Assembly: GCF_029278605.1 (NCBI RefSeq)
Contig: NZ_CP119573.1
Coordinates: 1,798,001-1,862,000, forward strand
Source: Cupriavidus sp. WKF15
GTDB taxonomy: Bacteria; Pseudomonadota; Gammaproteobacteria; Burkholderiales; Burkholderiaceae
Length of the DNA stretch: 64,000 nucleotides
Direction: 5' to 3'
How positions within the stretch are numbered: the first letter of the stretch is position 1; every line of letters starts with the position of its first letter. The translations under genes and the position numbers were made by a program. Below are positions 34,514 to 42,909 of the stretch, piece after piece. The notes under the pieces were generated by a model that was not told the origin of the DNA, did not search any database, and saw nothing but the letters and a program-made list of their open reading frames with translations.

Positions 34514-35497
34514 TCAGTCGGGTCTGACGCCGAGTTCGGCGATCAGCTTGCCGTAGCGGGCATATTCGCTGCGCGAGAACGCATCGAACTGGCTGGCATT
34601 GAGCGTGCCGGGCATTGCGCCGACGTCATTGAGGCGGCGCACGGTGTCGGGGTCCTTCAGTACGGTGGCGAGCGCGGCGCCGATCTTCTGCAGCGTGGCG
34701 GGCGGCGTGCCAGCCGGCGCATAGACGCCGTACCAGGCATTCATCTGAATGCCGGGCACGCCGGCCTCGGCCAGCGTCGGCACGTTTGGCAGCAGGGGTG
34801 AGCGCTGGTCGGCGGTGACGGCCAGTGCGCGCAGCTTGCCGGCCTTGATATGGCTGATCACCGAAGGCATGGTCTCGAAGCTCATGTCGACCTGGCCGCC
34901 CATCAGGTCAACCAGCGCGCTGCTGCTGCTCTTGTATGGCACATGGAGCAGCTTGCCCTGGATCTGGCGCGCAAAGGCCGCGCCGGCGAGGTGCTGGGTG
35001 CTGCCGACGCCGGAGGAGCTGTAGCGGAATTTGTCCGGACTGGCCTGGATCTGGGCCACCAGCGCCTTCACATCGCGCGCCGGTACCTGGTTGTTGACCA
35101 CCAGCACATTGGGCACGGAAGATACCAGCGCGACCGGTGCCAGGTCCTTGAGAGGATCGAACTGCAGCTTGAGCAGGTGCGGCGCGATCGCCTGCGAGGT
35201 GACTACGCCCATCAGCAGCGTGTTGCCATCCGGCGCCGCCTTGGCGGTGATGTCGGCGGCAATGGTGTTGGAAGCGCCGGGCCGGTTGTCGACGACCACC
35301 GGCTGCCTGAGGAGGGCGGCCAGCTTATCGGACACGATGCGCGCCATCACGTCGGTGCCGCCGCCCGGTGCCGCGCCCACCATCAAGCGCACGGGTCGGG
35401 AATCCTGAGCCTGGGCCGCCGTCGCGGCGACGGCCAGGCCGATCAGTCCGGCGCAGGCGCCGGCGATCCATCGTTTCATGCTGGTCTCCATCCTCAT
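34514..35497 (-). CDS. Bug/TctC-family periplasmic solute-binding protein
   Basis: A 327-aa exported receptor with signal peptide GACAGLIGLAVAATAAQAQ. The family segments are LMVGAAPGGGTDVMARIV, VVVDNRPGASNTIAADI and WYGVYAPAGTPPATLQKI. These proteins bind carboxylates and may feed tripartite tricarboxylate transporters; no tctAB genes are present here. Probably recognises the acid used by the downstream PdxA2 and dehydratase. Confidence 0.92.
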   Translation of the reverse strand: MRMETSMKRWIAGACAGLIGLAVAATAAQAQDSRPVRLMVGAAPGGGTDVMARIVSDKLAALLRQPVVVDNRPGASNTIAADITAKAAPDGNTLLMGVVTSQAIAPHLLKLQFDPLKDLAPVALVSSVPNVLVVNNQVPARDVKALVAQIQASPDKFRYSSSGVGSTQHLAGAAFARQIQGKLLHVPYKSSSSALVDLMGGQVDMSFETMPSVISHIKAGKLRALAVTADQRSPLLPNVPTLAEAGVPGIQMNAWYGVYAPAGTPPATLQKIGAALATVLKDPDTVRRLNDVGAMPGTLNASQFDAFSRSEYARYGKLIAELGVRPD

Positions 35498-35680
35498 TGT
35501 CAGTCTGTGCTGCCTGACCGAACTATACGGACGAGAGTGCTGATCAACTACTGAGCATTTTTGAATGGGTGATCACCTGTGGGAATACCTCGGCGCATTG
35601 CCTCCGGACTTGGGGCCGCTGATAGAGGAAGCGGACAAATATCTCGGGGGCGGCCAGCGCGTCCTGCCTGAAGCAGCGGG

Positions 35681-36610
35681 CTAGAGCGTCGAAGCGGCCC
35701 GCAAGGCATCGATCAGCACACTCATCGATGCCGTGACCGGGCGGCCCCGCCGCGTCACGATGCCGTAGGGCCCCAGCTTGCGCGGCAGGGGCAGCGGCAG
35801 CACGACAAGCGCCCCGAGGCTCCGGTAGTACGCTGCGACCGAGGCCGGGAGCACTGCGATCAGTTCGCTGTCCGCCAGCAGGGACGTGGTCATCAGCACT
35901 GCGGCAGTCTCGATGGTGGTGGGCGGCGGCGCCACGCCGGCATCCTCGAAGGAGCGGTCGATCAGGGCGCGCATGGGGCTGGGGCGCGGTTGCATGACCC
36001 ATGGGTACCGGGTCAGCTCCGCGAACGAGGGGCGCCGCCGCCGGACCAGCGGATGCTGCGGCCCCACCACGATTGCCAGTCCTTCCTCGCCCAGCTGCTC
36101 GAATTCCAGCCCGCTGCTATCCCAGCCTTCCGGTACCCGGCCCAGCACGATGTCGAGCTGGTCGCGTTCCAGCAGCGGCACCAGCAGGTCGCTGGTGTCG
36201 ACCTGCACCGCCACTTCCAGCCGCGGGTGGTCACGGTTGAGGGTGCGGATCACGCCCGCCAGCAGGCCCGGCGCCGGCGCCATGACCGCCCCCACGCGCA
36301 CGCGGCCGATCTTGCCGGATTCTAGCGCCACCAGCTCGTCGCGCAGGCCTGCCATGTCGGCGAACACCAGCTTGGCATAGCGCGTCGCGGCACCGCCGAA
36401 ACGTGTCGGCCGCAGTCCGCGCGCATGGCGCTCGAACAGCGCCACGCCCAGCAGGTCCTCCATGTCCTGCAGCATCTTGCTCACGGCCGGCTGCGTCAGC
36501 GTCAATGCGTCGGCGGCCTGGCGCAGCGAGCCGCGTTCCTCGATGGCCAGCAGCAGGCGCAGGTGCTGCATCTTCAGGCGGCCGTGCAGGGTGGTGACGG
36601 AGGGGATCAT
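35681..36610 (-). CDS. LysR-family transcriptional regulator
   Basis: A 309-aa LysR protein whose N-terminal winged helix reads SLRQAADALTLTQPAVSKML; the effector domain follows with IGRVRVGAVMAPAPGLLAG. The start at 36610 (MIPSVTTLHGRLKMQHL) is preferred over an upstream in-frame ATG. It lies upstream of tctC, pdxA2 and the dehydratase on the same strand and is their likely regulator. Confidence 0.9.
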   Translation of the reverse strand: MIPSVTTLHGRLKMQHLRLLLAIEERGSLRQAADALTLTQPAVSKMLQDMEDLLGVALFERHARGLRPTRFGGAATRYAKLVFADMAGLRDELVALESGKIGRVRVGAVMAPAPGLLAGVIRTLNRDHPRLEVAVQVDTSDLLVPLLERDQLDIVLGRVPEGWDSSGLEFEQLGEEGLAIVVGPQHPLVRRRRPSFAELTRYPWVMQPRPSPMRALIDRSFEDAGVAPPPTTIETAAVLMTTSLLADSELIAVLPASVAAYYRSLGALVVLPLPLPRKLGPYGIVTRRGRPVTASMSVLIDALRAASTL

Positions 36611-36775
36611 CGGGGCGGAGAACGGGGAACGGAGAAGGCGCAGGGCGAGAACTGCCAGAGTGTGGCCGGCGATCACCGATTCTTATCGCCGGCCCGGACA
36701 GCGTCAACTTTTTCTCATACGTCCACGCGTCGCGGCAACAGGACGGAGTATCAGGCGGGCTGCGTCATTGCCGCC

Positions 36776-37714
36776 TCAACCAACCTCGGCACCGGCGGCT
36801 TCGGGCTGGCCGCGGAACTGGGCCAGGTGCGCGCGCACCGCATCGGCCAGCTCCGCCGCCGCGGGCGACATGCTGCGGTTGCGCGGCGTGACCAGCCCGA
36901 TCGACCGCTCCGTGACCGGCCCGGTCAGCAGGCGCTCGACGATGCCCGGCTGGCGCACGGTGCCCGCGGCGATTTCCGGCAGCGCCGCCACGCCGAAACC
37001 GCACTCGACCATGGCGGCAATGGTGGCGAGGTGCTCGGCCTCGAACACCGGCTGGAAGCGGATGCGGTTCTGCAGGAAGGCCCACTCGGCGTACTGGCGC
37101 ACGCTGCTCGGGTGCGTCATCGACACATGCGGCGCATGTGCGGTGTCGGCCCAGCGCAGCGGCCCCGTGCCGCGCGCCAGCGGGTGCTCGGCCGGGATCA
37201 GCAGCACGAAGCGGTCGGACATCAGCGGCTCGTAGTGCAGGTCCGCCTGCTGCGGATCGGCCGCGGTCAGCGCGAAGTCGACATCGCCCGCGCGCACCAT
37301 GTCGAAGGCGGGCCCGGATAGCGTATCGAACACCTTGAGCGCCACTTCGGGGCGGGCGCGGTGGTAGGCCATCAGCACGCGCGGCAGCATGCGCGCCGCC
37401 AGCGACGGCAGTGCCGCCACCGCGACCTGGCCGCGCTCGGCGCTGGCAATGCCCGTGACCGCGTCGATCGCGCCGCGGAAGGCCGCCTGCAGCAGCGCGG
37501 CCTGCTGCATAAAGACCGCGCCAGCCGCAGTCAGCCGCACCGTGCGCGTGGTGCGGTCGAACAGGCGCACGCCGAGCGACTCCTCGATGCGCAGGATCTG
37601 GGTAGACAGGGCTGACTGCGACAGGTGCAGCTGGCTGGCCGCTTGCCGGAAGTTCAGCGTGCGGCCGAGCACGAGCGTGGTCTCGATGTCACGCATCGAC
37701 AGGTTGATCTTCAT
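36776..37714 (-). CDS. LysR-family transcriptional regulator
   Basis: A 312-aa LysR protein, with HTH NFRQAASQLHLSQSALSTQI and an effector domain starting near GQVAVAALPSLAARMLPRVL, as in CynR/CbbR-like members. It diverges from the dehydrogenase/BKACE operon; a T-N11-A type site lies in the shared promoter region, so it probably controls that operon. Confidence 0.92.
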   Translation of the reverse strand: MKINLSMRDIETTLVLGRTLNFRQAASQLHLSQSALSTQILRIEESLGVRLFDRTTRTVRLTAAGAVFMQQAALLQAAFRGAIDAVTGIASAERGQVAVAALPSLAARMLPRVLMAYHRARPEVALKVFDTLSGPAFDMVRAGDVDFALTAADPQQADLHYEPLMSDRFVLLIPAEHPLARGTGPLRWADTAHAPHVSMTHPSSVRQYAEWAFLQNRIRFQPVFEAEHLATIAAMVECGFGVAALPEIAAGTVRQPGIVERLLTGPVTERSIGLVTPRNRSMSPAAAELADAVRAHLAQFRGQPEAAGAEVG

Positions 37715-37747
37715 GGGCGATGGCGTCCCGGGCTGGGCAGGCTGATT

Positions 37748-37764
37748 GATCTCGAATTCAGATC
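37748..37764. promoter_or_regulatory. Probable LysR operator
   Basis: GATCT-N7-AGATC inverted repeat that includes T-N11-A (T at 37750, A at 37762), between the divergent LysR and dehydrogenase genes. Confidence 0.5.
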
Positions 37765-37879
37765 ATTTTATCCATAGAATCGACTTCATCAATCAAAGCG
37801 GCTTCTCTACACTGCTGCAATTCTCCATTCCGGCGCCGGGCCGACGTGCCTGCCGCCTTCGCCAAAGCCAAGAGACGCT

Positions 37880-38848
37880 ATGCAGAATCCCGCCCCATCC
37901 GTCATCCTCGACCGCCCGGGCGTTGCCCATGCGGTCGTGGTCGGCGGCGGCACCATGGGTGCCGATGTCGCCGTGGTCCTGACCCGCGCGCTGTGCCGTA
38001 CCACGGTGGTCGAGCCCGATGCCGGGCGCGCCGGTGCGCTGCCCGGCCGCGTGGCCGCCAACCTGGAGGTGATCGGCCGGGCCGAAGGCGCCGAACGGCT
38101 CGCTGTGGTGCAGGACCTGGACGCCGTGGACTGGCCGTCGGTGGACCTGGTGATCGAGTGCATTCCCGAGCGGCTCGAACTCAAGCAGGCACTGTTCTTG
38201 GAGCTGTCCGCACGGGCGCGTCCCGATGCCGTGCTGGCCAGCAACAGTTCGAGTTTCCCGATCAGCGCGATTGGTGATGGTTTGTCCGGGCGCGGTCGCA
38301 TGCTGGGCCTGCACTTCTTCATGCCGGCGCACCTGGTGCCGCTGGTGGAAGTGGTCATGGGGGCGGGCAGCGATGAAGCCTGTGCCGACGCACTGATCGC
38401 GTTCATGCGCCGCTGCGGCATGGTGCCCGTCAAGGTGCGCCGGGACCTGCCGGGCTTCCTGGCCAACCGGCTGCAGCACGCGCTGTCGCGCGAGGCCTTC
38501 AGCCTGATCGACCGGGGCATTGCGTCGGCCGAGGACGTGGACGCTGCCGTGCGCTTCGGCTTCGGCTTCCGCTTCCTGGCCGCGGGCCCGGTCCTGCAGC
38601 GCGACCATGCCGGGATCGACGTGCATGCCGCCGCCGGCGCTACCATGTACCCGACCTTCTGCAATGACGATCATCCCGCGCGCTGCCTGAGCGAGCGCGC
38701 CGCCGACGGCCGCCACGGCATGAAGCGCGGCGAAGGCTTCTACGCGTGGACGCCCGAGACCATTGCCGCCGAACGCGCGCGCTATGACCGGCTGCTGCGC
38801 GCCGGCCTTGACCTGATTGCCCCCGAACTGCCCGAGATCCAGCCATGA
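37880..38848 (+). CDS. 3-hydroxyacyl-CoA dehydrogenase-family enzyme
   Basis: A 322-aa NAD-dependent dehydrogenase. The Rossmann motif is VVVGGGTMGADVAVVL, the catalytic region LGLHFFMPAHLVPLVEVV, and the C-terminal domain has GFLANRLQHALSREAFSL. It overlaps the BKACE gene by 4 bp (ATGA). By analogy with L-carnitine dehydrogenase/BKACE pairs, it may oxidise a 3-hydroxy acid to the beta-keto acid that BKACE then cleaves. The actual substrate is unknown. Confidence 0.88.
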   Translation: MQNPAPSVILDRPGVAHAVVVGGGTMGADVAVVLTRALCRTTVVEPDAGRAGALPGRVAANLEVIGRAEGAERLAVVQDLDAVDWPSVDLVIECIPERLELKQALFLELSARARPDAVLASNSSSFPISAIGDGLSGRGRMLGLHFFMPAHLVPLVEVVMGAGSDEACADALIAFMRRCGMVPVKVRRDLPGFLANRLQHALSREAFSLIDRGIASAEDVDAAVRFGFGFRFLAAGPVLQRDHAGIDVHAAAGATMYPTFCNDDHPARCLSERAADGRHGMKRGEGFYAWTPETIAAERARYDRLLRAGLDLIAPELPEIQP

Positions 38849-39705
38849 CGCAAGCTATCCAGGCCCCGACCCATCAGCCGCTGGCTGATTCGCCGCTGAT
38901 CATTACCGTAGCGCCCAACGGCGCGTACAAGCGCGCCAGCGACCACGCCGCGGTACCGCTGACGGCCGCCGCACTGGCGGCCGACGCCAAGGCCTGCCTG
39001 GACGCAGGCGCGGCCATGATGCACATGCACGTGCGCGACGCCGAAGGACGCCACTCGCTCGATGCGCAGACCTACCGCGAGGCGCTGGCCACGGTCAGGC
39101 AGGCCGTGGGCGATGATTTGCTGGTGCAGGTCACGAGCGAGGCGGCAGGCGTTTACAAGGCCGCGCAGCAGATGGCGATGGTGCGCGAGCTTCGGCCCGA
39201 AGCAGTATCGGTGGGCCTGCGCGAGATTGCGGTGCCGGACGTGAGCGAGACCGAGCTGGCGGACTTCCTTGGCTGGCTGGCGCGCGAACGCATCATGACG
39301 CAGGTGATCCTGTACGACGCGGCGGATGTGCAGCGCTGGCAGGCCATGCGCGAGCGCGGCATGGTCCCGCCGGGTGCGTGGTCGGTGCTGTACGTGCTGG
39401 GGCGCTATTCAGCGGGGCAGGTATCCTCGCCGCGCGATTTGCTGCCCTTCCTGCAGGTGGCCGACGGAACCCTGCCCTGGGCCATCTGCGCGTTCGGGCG
39501 CGAGGAAAATGCCTGCGTGACCGCCGCGGCGGCGTTCGGCGGCCACGTCCGCGTGGGCTTCGAGAACAACCTGTATCTGCGCGATGGCAGCCTGGCGCCA
39601 GGCAATGCCGCGCTGGTGGCGCAGGCCGCCCAGGGCGGGCTGACGCTAGGTCGTCCGCTAGCCACGGCCGCGGACGCCCGCCGCATCTATGGCGAAGTGC
39701 GTTGA
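38845..39705 (+). CDS. Beta-keto acid cleavage enzyme (BKACE, DUF849)
   Basis: A 286-aa TIM-barrel enzyme. The zinc site HxH lies in AAMMHMHVRDAEGRHS, and further conserved pieces are VTSEAAG, SVGLREIAVPD and VRVGFENNLYLRDG. The family condenses a beta-keto acid with acetyl-CoA to give acetoacetate and a new CoA ester. The 4-bp overlap with the dehydrogenase gene implies successive steps. Confidence 0.93.
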   Translation: MTQAIQAPTHQPLADSPLIITVAPNGAYKRASDHAAVPLTAAALAADAKACLDAGAAMMHMHVRDAEGRHSLDAQTYREALATVRQAVGDDLLVQVTSEAAGVYKAAQQMAMVRELRPEAVSVGLREIAVPDVSETELADFLGWLARERIMTQVILYDAADVQRWQAMRERGMVPPGAWSVLYVLGRYSAGQVSSPRDLLPFLQVADGTLPWAICAFGREENACVTAAAAFGGHVRVGFENNLYLRDGSLAPGNAALVAQAAQGGLTLGRPLATAADARRIYGEVR

Positions 39706-39716
39706 GCCATGACGGC

Positions 39717-39968
39717 TCAGGCGCCGTCGGAGTAGGGATCGGGCGTGCGCGGACCACTGCCACTGCGCGAGCCGTCGGTAAATGGGTCGGGCGTGCGCGG
39801 GCCGCTGCGCGCGCCATCGGTAAAGACATCGCGCGGGCCTTGCACGCTGCGCGCGCCGTCGAGGTAAGGGTCGGGCGTGCGCGTGCCGGCCGCGCCTGCG
39901 GCGGTAGCCACGCCGGCAAGCGTGGCGGCCATCGCCGTGGCCATCAGGGTATGTCTGAGCAGTCGCAT
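39717..39968 (-). CDS. Small exported tandem-repeat protein (83 aa)
   Basis: A signal peptide (LMATAMAATLAGVATAAGAA) is followed by a mature part made almost entirely of four imperfect repeats: RTPDPYLDGARS, GPRDVFTDGARS, GPRTPDPFTDGSRS and GPRTPDPYSDGA. Each has an aromatic residue flanked by acidic ones and a DGAR/DGSR ending. No Cys and no known domain. It converges with the BKACE gene. Function unknown; the repeats could bind metal, glycan or polyphosphate, but this is speculation. Confidence 0.8.
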   Translation of the reverse strand: MRLLRHTLMATAMAATLAGVATAAGAAGTRTPDPYLDGARSVQGPRDVFTDGARSGPRTPDPFTDGSRSGSGPRTPDPYSDGA

Positions 39969-40146
39969 GGTGTATCTCCGGTAGCCGGCCGGTCAGGACT
40001 TGACCGACCCTGCGGGCAGTCTAGGCAGGCGTGCCGCACAGCAGCATGACTGCGCCATGACAATGCCGTCATGGACCGGCACCCGCGGGTTGCCAGCTGC
40101 GTTTCGCGGGAACGGCCGGCAAACACGGTAAAATCACCGAAATCAC

Positions 40147-40171
40147 ACCGGCGCCGCTGTCTGGCGCCGGT
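40147..40171 (+). terminator. Perfect hairpin upstream of the H-NS-like gene
   Basis: ACCGGCGCC pairs with GGCGCCGGT around GCTGTCT, followed by CTTCC. It sits 54 bp before the H-NS-like start. It could be an attenuator or leader structure rather than a terminator, as no gene ends just upstream on this strand. Confidence 0.45.
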
Positions 40172-40225
40172 CTTCCATTGCACCGCCGGAATCGGAGACA
40201 TTGCGGCGGGCTTCTCACGATACTC

Positions 40226-40555
40226 ATGTCTGAGTCTGAATCAGCCAAGCTGGCCGCGATCGCCTGGATTCGCGAGCAAATGGACAACTACGCCCTGACG
40301 CTTGACGACCTGATGGCCGCGGGATGTTTTGACGGGGAACCGTCCGCTGGAGAAAGCGGGGCCACGGAAACCCCTGGCGCGAGCGAATTACCCGCTCCCC
40401 CTGACGCCGCCGTTGTGCAGCAGCCGCCAAAGAAGGCCGCGCCGCTATACCGCAATGCACTGGGACAGAGCTGGGACGGTACCGGGGAGTATCCGGACTG
40501 GCTTCAGCGCGCGGTCAACGCGGGCCAGTCGATTGATTTCTATCGCGTCGAGTAA
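40226..40555 (+). CDS. Short H-NS-family-like protein with divergent DNA-binding loop
   Basis: A 109-aa protein. An N-terminal helix (AKLAAIAWIREQMDNYALTL) suits dimerisation, a Pro/Ala/Glu-rich linker follows, and the C-terminal domain YRNALGQSWDGTGEYPDWLQ resembles H-NS family members. In typical members the loop reads like W-S/T-G-x-G-R-x-P; here the basic residue is replaced (GTGEYP), leaving an acidic loop. The start at 40226 gives MSESESAKL. It may be a modulator of other H-NS proteins instead of a strong DNA binder. Confidence 0.75.
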   Translation: MSESESAKLAAIAWIREQMDNYALTLDDLMAAGCFDGEPSAGESGATETPGASELPAPPDAAVVQQPPKKAAPLYRNALGQSWDGTGEYPDWLQRAVNAGQSIDFYRVE

Positions 40556-40591
40556 GCCACCTGCAGTTCTGGCAGATCCCGCCAGCGCGCA

Positions 40592-41026
40592 TCAGGGCTG
40601 GGCCGGGAAGCCGCTGAAGGGACCGGCAAACGTGGCCGCATGGCCGTAGTGTGCAAGCGCGGCAACGGGGAGTTCCGTCAGCTCGCCCACGGTGCATCCG
40701 CCGCGCGTGGCGCAGCGGCTCTCGGCACGGCTGCTGTCGCCCTGGGCGGGTTTGTCATTGGCGTCGCCGTTCCTGTCATGCAGTTGCAAGGGGCTGCCGT
40801 CGCTGTCGGGGTCGGCCATGACGCGCACGGCGCCATCGGCGCAATGCGGCGCCGGGTCCAGTGCCGCTTCGGCGCTCGCCTTGGCCGCGACGTGGCGCTC
40901 GGCCAGTGACAGGCCCGCAGCCTGCACCATGGCACAGGCCGGAGACCGGGATGCGGCCTGCCCCGCGCCGGACACAGCCAGCAGCGGAAGGCACAGCAGG
41001 AAAAAGCGGATAGTCAGGCGTTTCAT
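40592..41026 (-). CDS. Exported hypothetical protein (144 aa)
   Basis: Starts at 41026 with a signal peptide (MKRLTIRFFLLCLPLLAVSG, probable cleavage after GAGQAA). The mature protein has several Cys (SPACAMVQ, APHCADG, RCATRGGCTVGE) and an Asp-rich segment DPDSDGSPLQLHDRNGDAND that could bind a divalent cation. No family recognised. It diverges from the truncated metal response regulator, sharing a promoter region with a TGACAT direct repeat, so it could be a metal-responsive periplasmic protein (inference). Confidence 0.6.
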   Translation of the reverse strand: MKRLTIRFFLLCLPLLAVSGAGQAASRSPACAMVQAAGLSLAERHVAAKASAEAALDPAPHCADGAVRVMADPDSDGSPLQLHDRNGDANDKPAQGDSSRAESRCATRGGCTVGELTELPVAALAHYGHAATFAGPFSGFPAQP

Positions 41027-41107
41027 CGGATGGCGTGGAACCAATAGAGGCGTTCGATGTCCCCCCCATTTTACCGGGCTCGCTGGCGCGGATGCGTCAC
41101 GTGCAGA

Positions 41108-41122
41108 TGACATTTTTGACAT
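41108..41122. promoter_or_regulatory. TGACAT direct repeat, possible response-regulator box
   Basis: Two TGACAT copies separated by TTT in the divergent region between the exported protein and the metal response regulator. Response regulators of the CopR/CusR type bind repeated TGACA-like half sites, so autoregulation is plausible. Confidence 0.4.
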
Positions 41123-41199
41123 CTTGCGCCACGCGGGCCCAGTCTCCGCTAGCGTTATGCCCTGGCGGAGCACCGGTGCCCGCCCAAAAGGACACCCGC

Positions 41200-41688
41200 A
41201 TGCGCATCCTGATTGTCGAAGACGAGCCCAAGGCGGGCGATTACCTGCAAAAAGGGCTGACCGAATCCGGCTTCGTGGTCGACCTTGCGCGGGACGGCAT
41301 CGACGGCCTGGCCCACGCGCGCGAGCAGCCCTATGACCTGGTCGTGCTCGATGTGATGCTGCCGGGGCTCGATGGCTGGAGCGTGCTGCGCGAGCTGCGC
41401 CGCGAACGCGATACGCCGGTGCTGTTCCTGACCGCGCGCGACGAACTGCAGGACCGGCTCAAGGGCCTGGAACTCGGCGCTGACGACTACATGGTCAAGC
41501 CGTTTGCGTTTGCCGAGCTGGTCATGCGCATCCGCACCATCCTGCGCCGCGGGCCCTTGCGCGAAAGCGAATTCATCGAACTGGCCGACCTGCAGATCGA
41601 CGCGATCCGCCGCCGCGTGACGCGCGCGGGGCAGAAGATCGACCTCACGTCGAAGGAGTTCGCGCTGCTTCCCTCACAGATTACATAG
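41200..41688 (+). pseudogene. Heavy-metal response regulator truncated at its DNA-binding domain (CopR/CusR-like)
   Basis: The receiver domain is complete: acidic pocket VEDE, phospho-acceptor D51 in LVVLDVMLPGLDGW and the Lys in DDYMVKPFAFAELVMRIR. The sequence matches copper/zinc response regulators through KIDLTSKEFALL, then changes to PSQIT and stops after 162 aa, whereas relatives have about 225. The winged helix is therefore almost wholly lost. No histidine kinase follows. The break at about 41669 coincides with a drop in GC and the start of a LuxR-gene segment. Confidence 0.88.
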
Positions 41689-41720
41689 AATCCAATTTCT
41701 GGTTATCGGAAACAATCAAA

Positions 41721-42809
41721 ATGAAGTCTGATGATCTTCTTGAATTGATCGGGAATTTCTACGACGGGGTGGCAGACGCTGATGGATGGGAAAAGGCGTT
41801 GCGCAGACTGGCCATTTTTTCCGATTCCGATGCGGCGTCGATTATGCTCTGGAGCCGTGCCGACAACATGGCTGCTGTTGGCGAGCAGGTTGGCTTGCCA
41901 CACGAATTGCTGACTGATTACCAGGCGCATTACGACAAGGAAGACCCGGCACGTTTTTTCGGCGACCGTGTTCGGCGTGGCGAGTGGTACTTGGATGAGC
42001 GCGAACTGGGCCGCGAATTCATCCGAAAATCGCCCTTTTATCAGGATTTCTTGAAGCGCTATGAACTGGACTCGACCATGGTCACACCCGTGCTGCGAGG
42101 TGGACGCTTCGATGGCTTCCTGTCGTTAAGCGCGCGCGCTGGCAAGCGTGACCAGTCTGAGGTAGTGCACCGCCTCGCTCCCTTGCTACCTCACTTGGAA
42201 CGTGCAAGCAGCCTGCGCGTCCGATTGCTGGGCGTGGCGCAGCAGCAGGAACTGAGCAGCTGGGTTCTGGATCGGATCAATTTCCCGCTTCTGGTCGTGA
42301 CCTGCGAAAAGAACGTCACCCTGGCTAACGCGCTTGGGCAGCAGTGGCTTTCTTCACCAGGCAATCCACTTGCAGCCTCCTCGCCGCATGCATCGGAATT
42401 CGTACATCTTCTAAGGACCGCCACGGGATTCAACGGTCCGCGACGGTCAGCAAGCTTTTCGATGCCCAATGCAAATGGCTCGCCGATGTTTGTCAGCGCA
42501 GTTCCATTGCCGCCACCTCGGTCGGCCTGGGGCGAGGCAATGCCGCAGGCCTTGGTGTGGATCAACGATCCTGCCAGCGAAAAGCCACATTCCGACGATA
42601 TCCTTCGACATCGCTTTGGGCTGTCGCGCGCGGAAATCCGCGTGTTTCATCAGATCATGAAAGGGCTGACAATTAAGGAGGCATGCATTGCCCTGAACAT
42701 CTCGGAACCCACTGGCCGCTCCCATCTGAAGGCAATATTTGCCAAGACGAATGTGCGGAGGCAATCGGAGCTACAGAGGTTGTTGAGCCGTTTCAACATC
42801 GTAAGCTGA
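41721..42809 (+). CDS. LuxR-family transcriptional regulator on a lower-GC segment
   Basis: A 362-aa protein. The N-terminal three-quarters is an all-alpha/PAS-like sensing region (for example DLLELIGNFYDGVADADGWE and FPLLVVTCEKNVTLANALGQ). The C-terminal LuxR HTH reads HRFGLSRAEIRVFHQIMKGL then TIKEACIALNISEPTGRSHL. It sits immediately after the breakpoint in the metal response regulator, and local GC is lower (30 of 60 bases in 42001-42060, against 42 of 60 in 41401-41460). It may have arrived with the rearrangement. Target unknown. Confidence 0.85.
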   Translation: MKSDDLLELIGNFYDGVADADGWEKALRRLAIFSDSDAASIMLWSRADNMAAVGEQVGLPHELLTDYQAHYDKEDPARFFGDRVRRGEWYLDERELGREFIRKSPFYQDFLKRYELDSTMVTPVLRGGRFDGFLSLSARAGKRDQSEVVHRLAPLLPHLERASSLRVRLLGVAQQQELSSWVLDRINFPLLVVTCEKNVTLANALGQQWLSSPGNPLAASSPHASEFVHLLRTATGFNGPRRSASFSMPNANGSPMFVSAVPLPPPRSAWGEAMPQALVWINDPASEKPHSDDILRHRFGLSRAEIRVFHQIMKGLTIKEACIALNISEPTGRSHLKAIFAKTNVRRQSELQRLLSRFNIVS

Positions 42810-42909
42810 TTCGTTGGAAAAAGATCGACAACGCGTAGGCTTCGTGCGCAGTTGGGTATCTCCTATTCAAATCAGCGGCTTAGTGGAAATGTGGCGGATT
42901 TTTTTGCGT

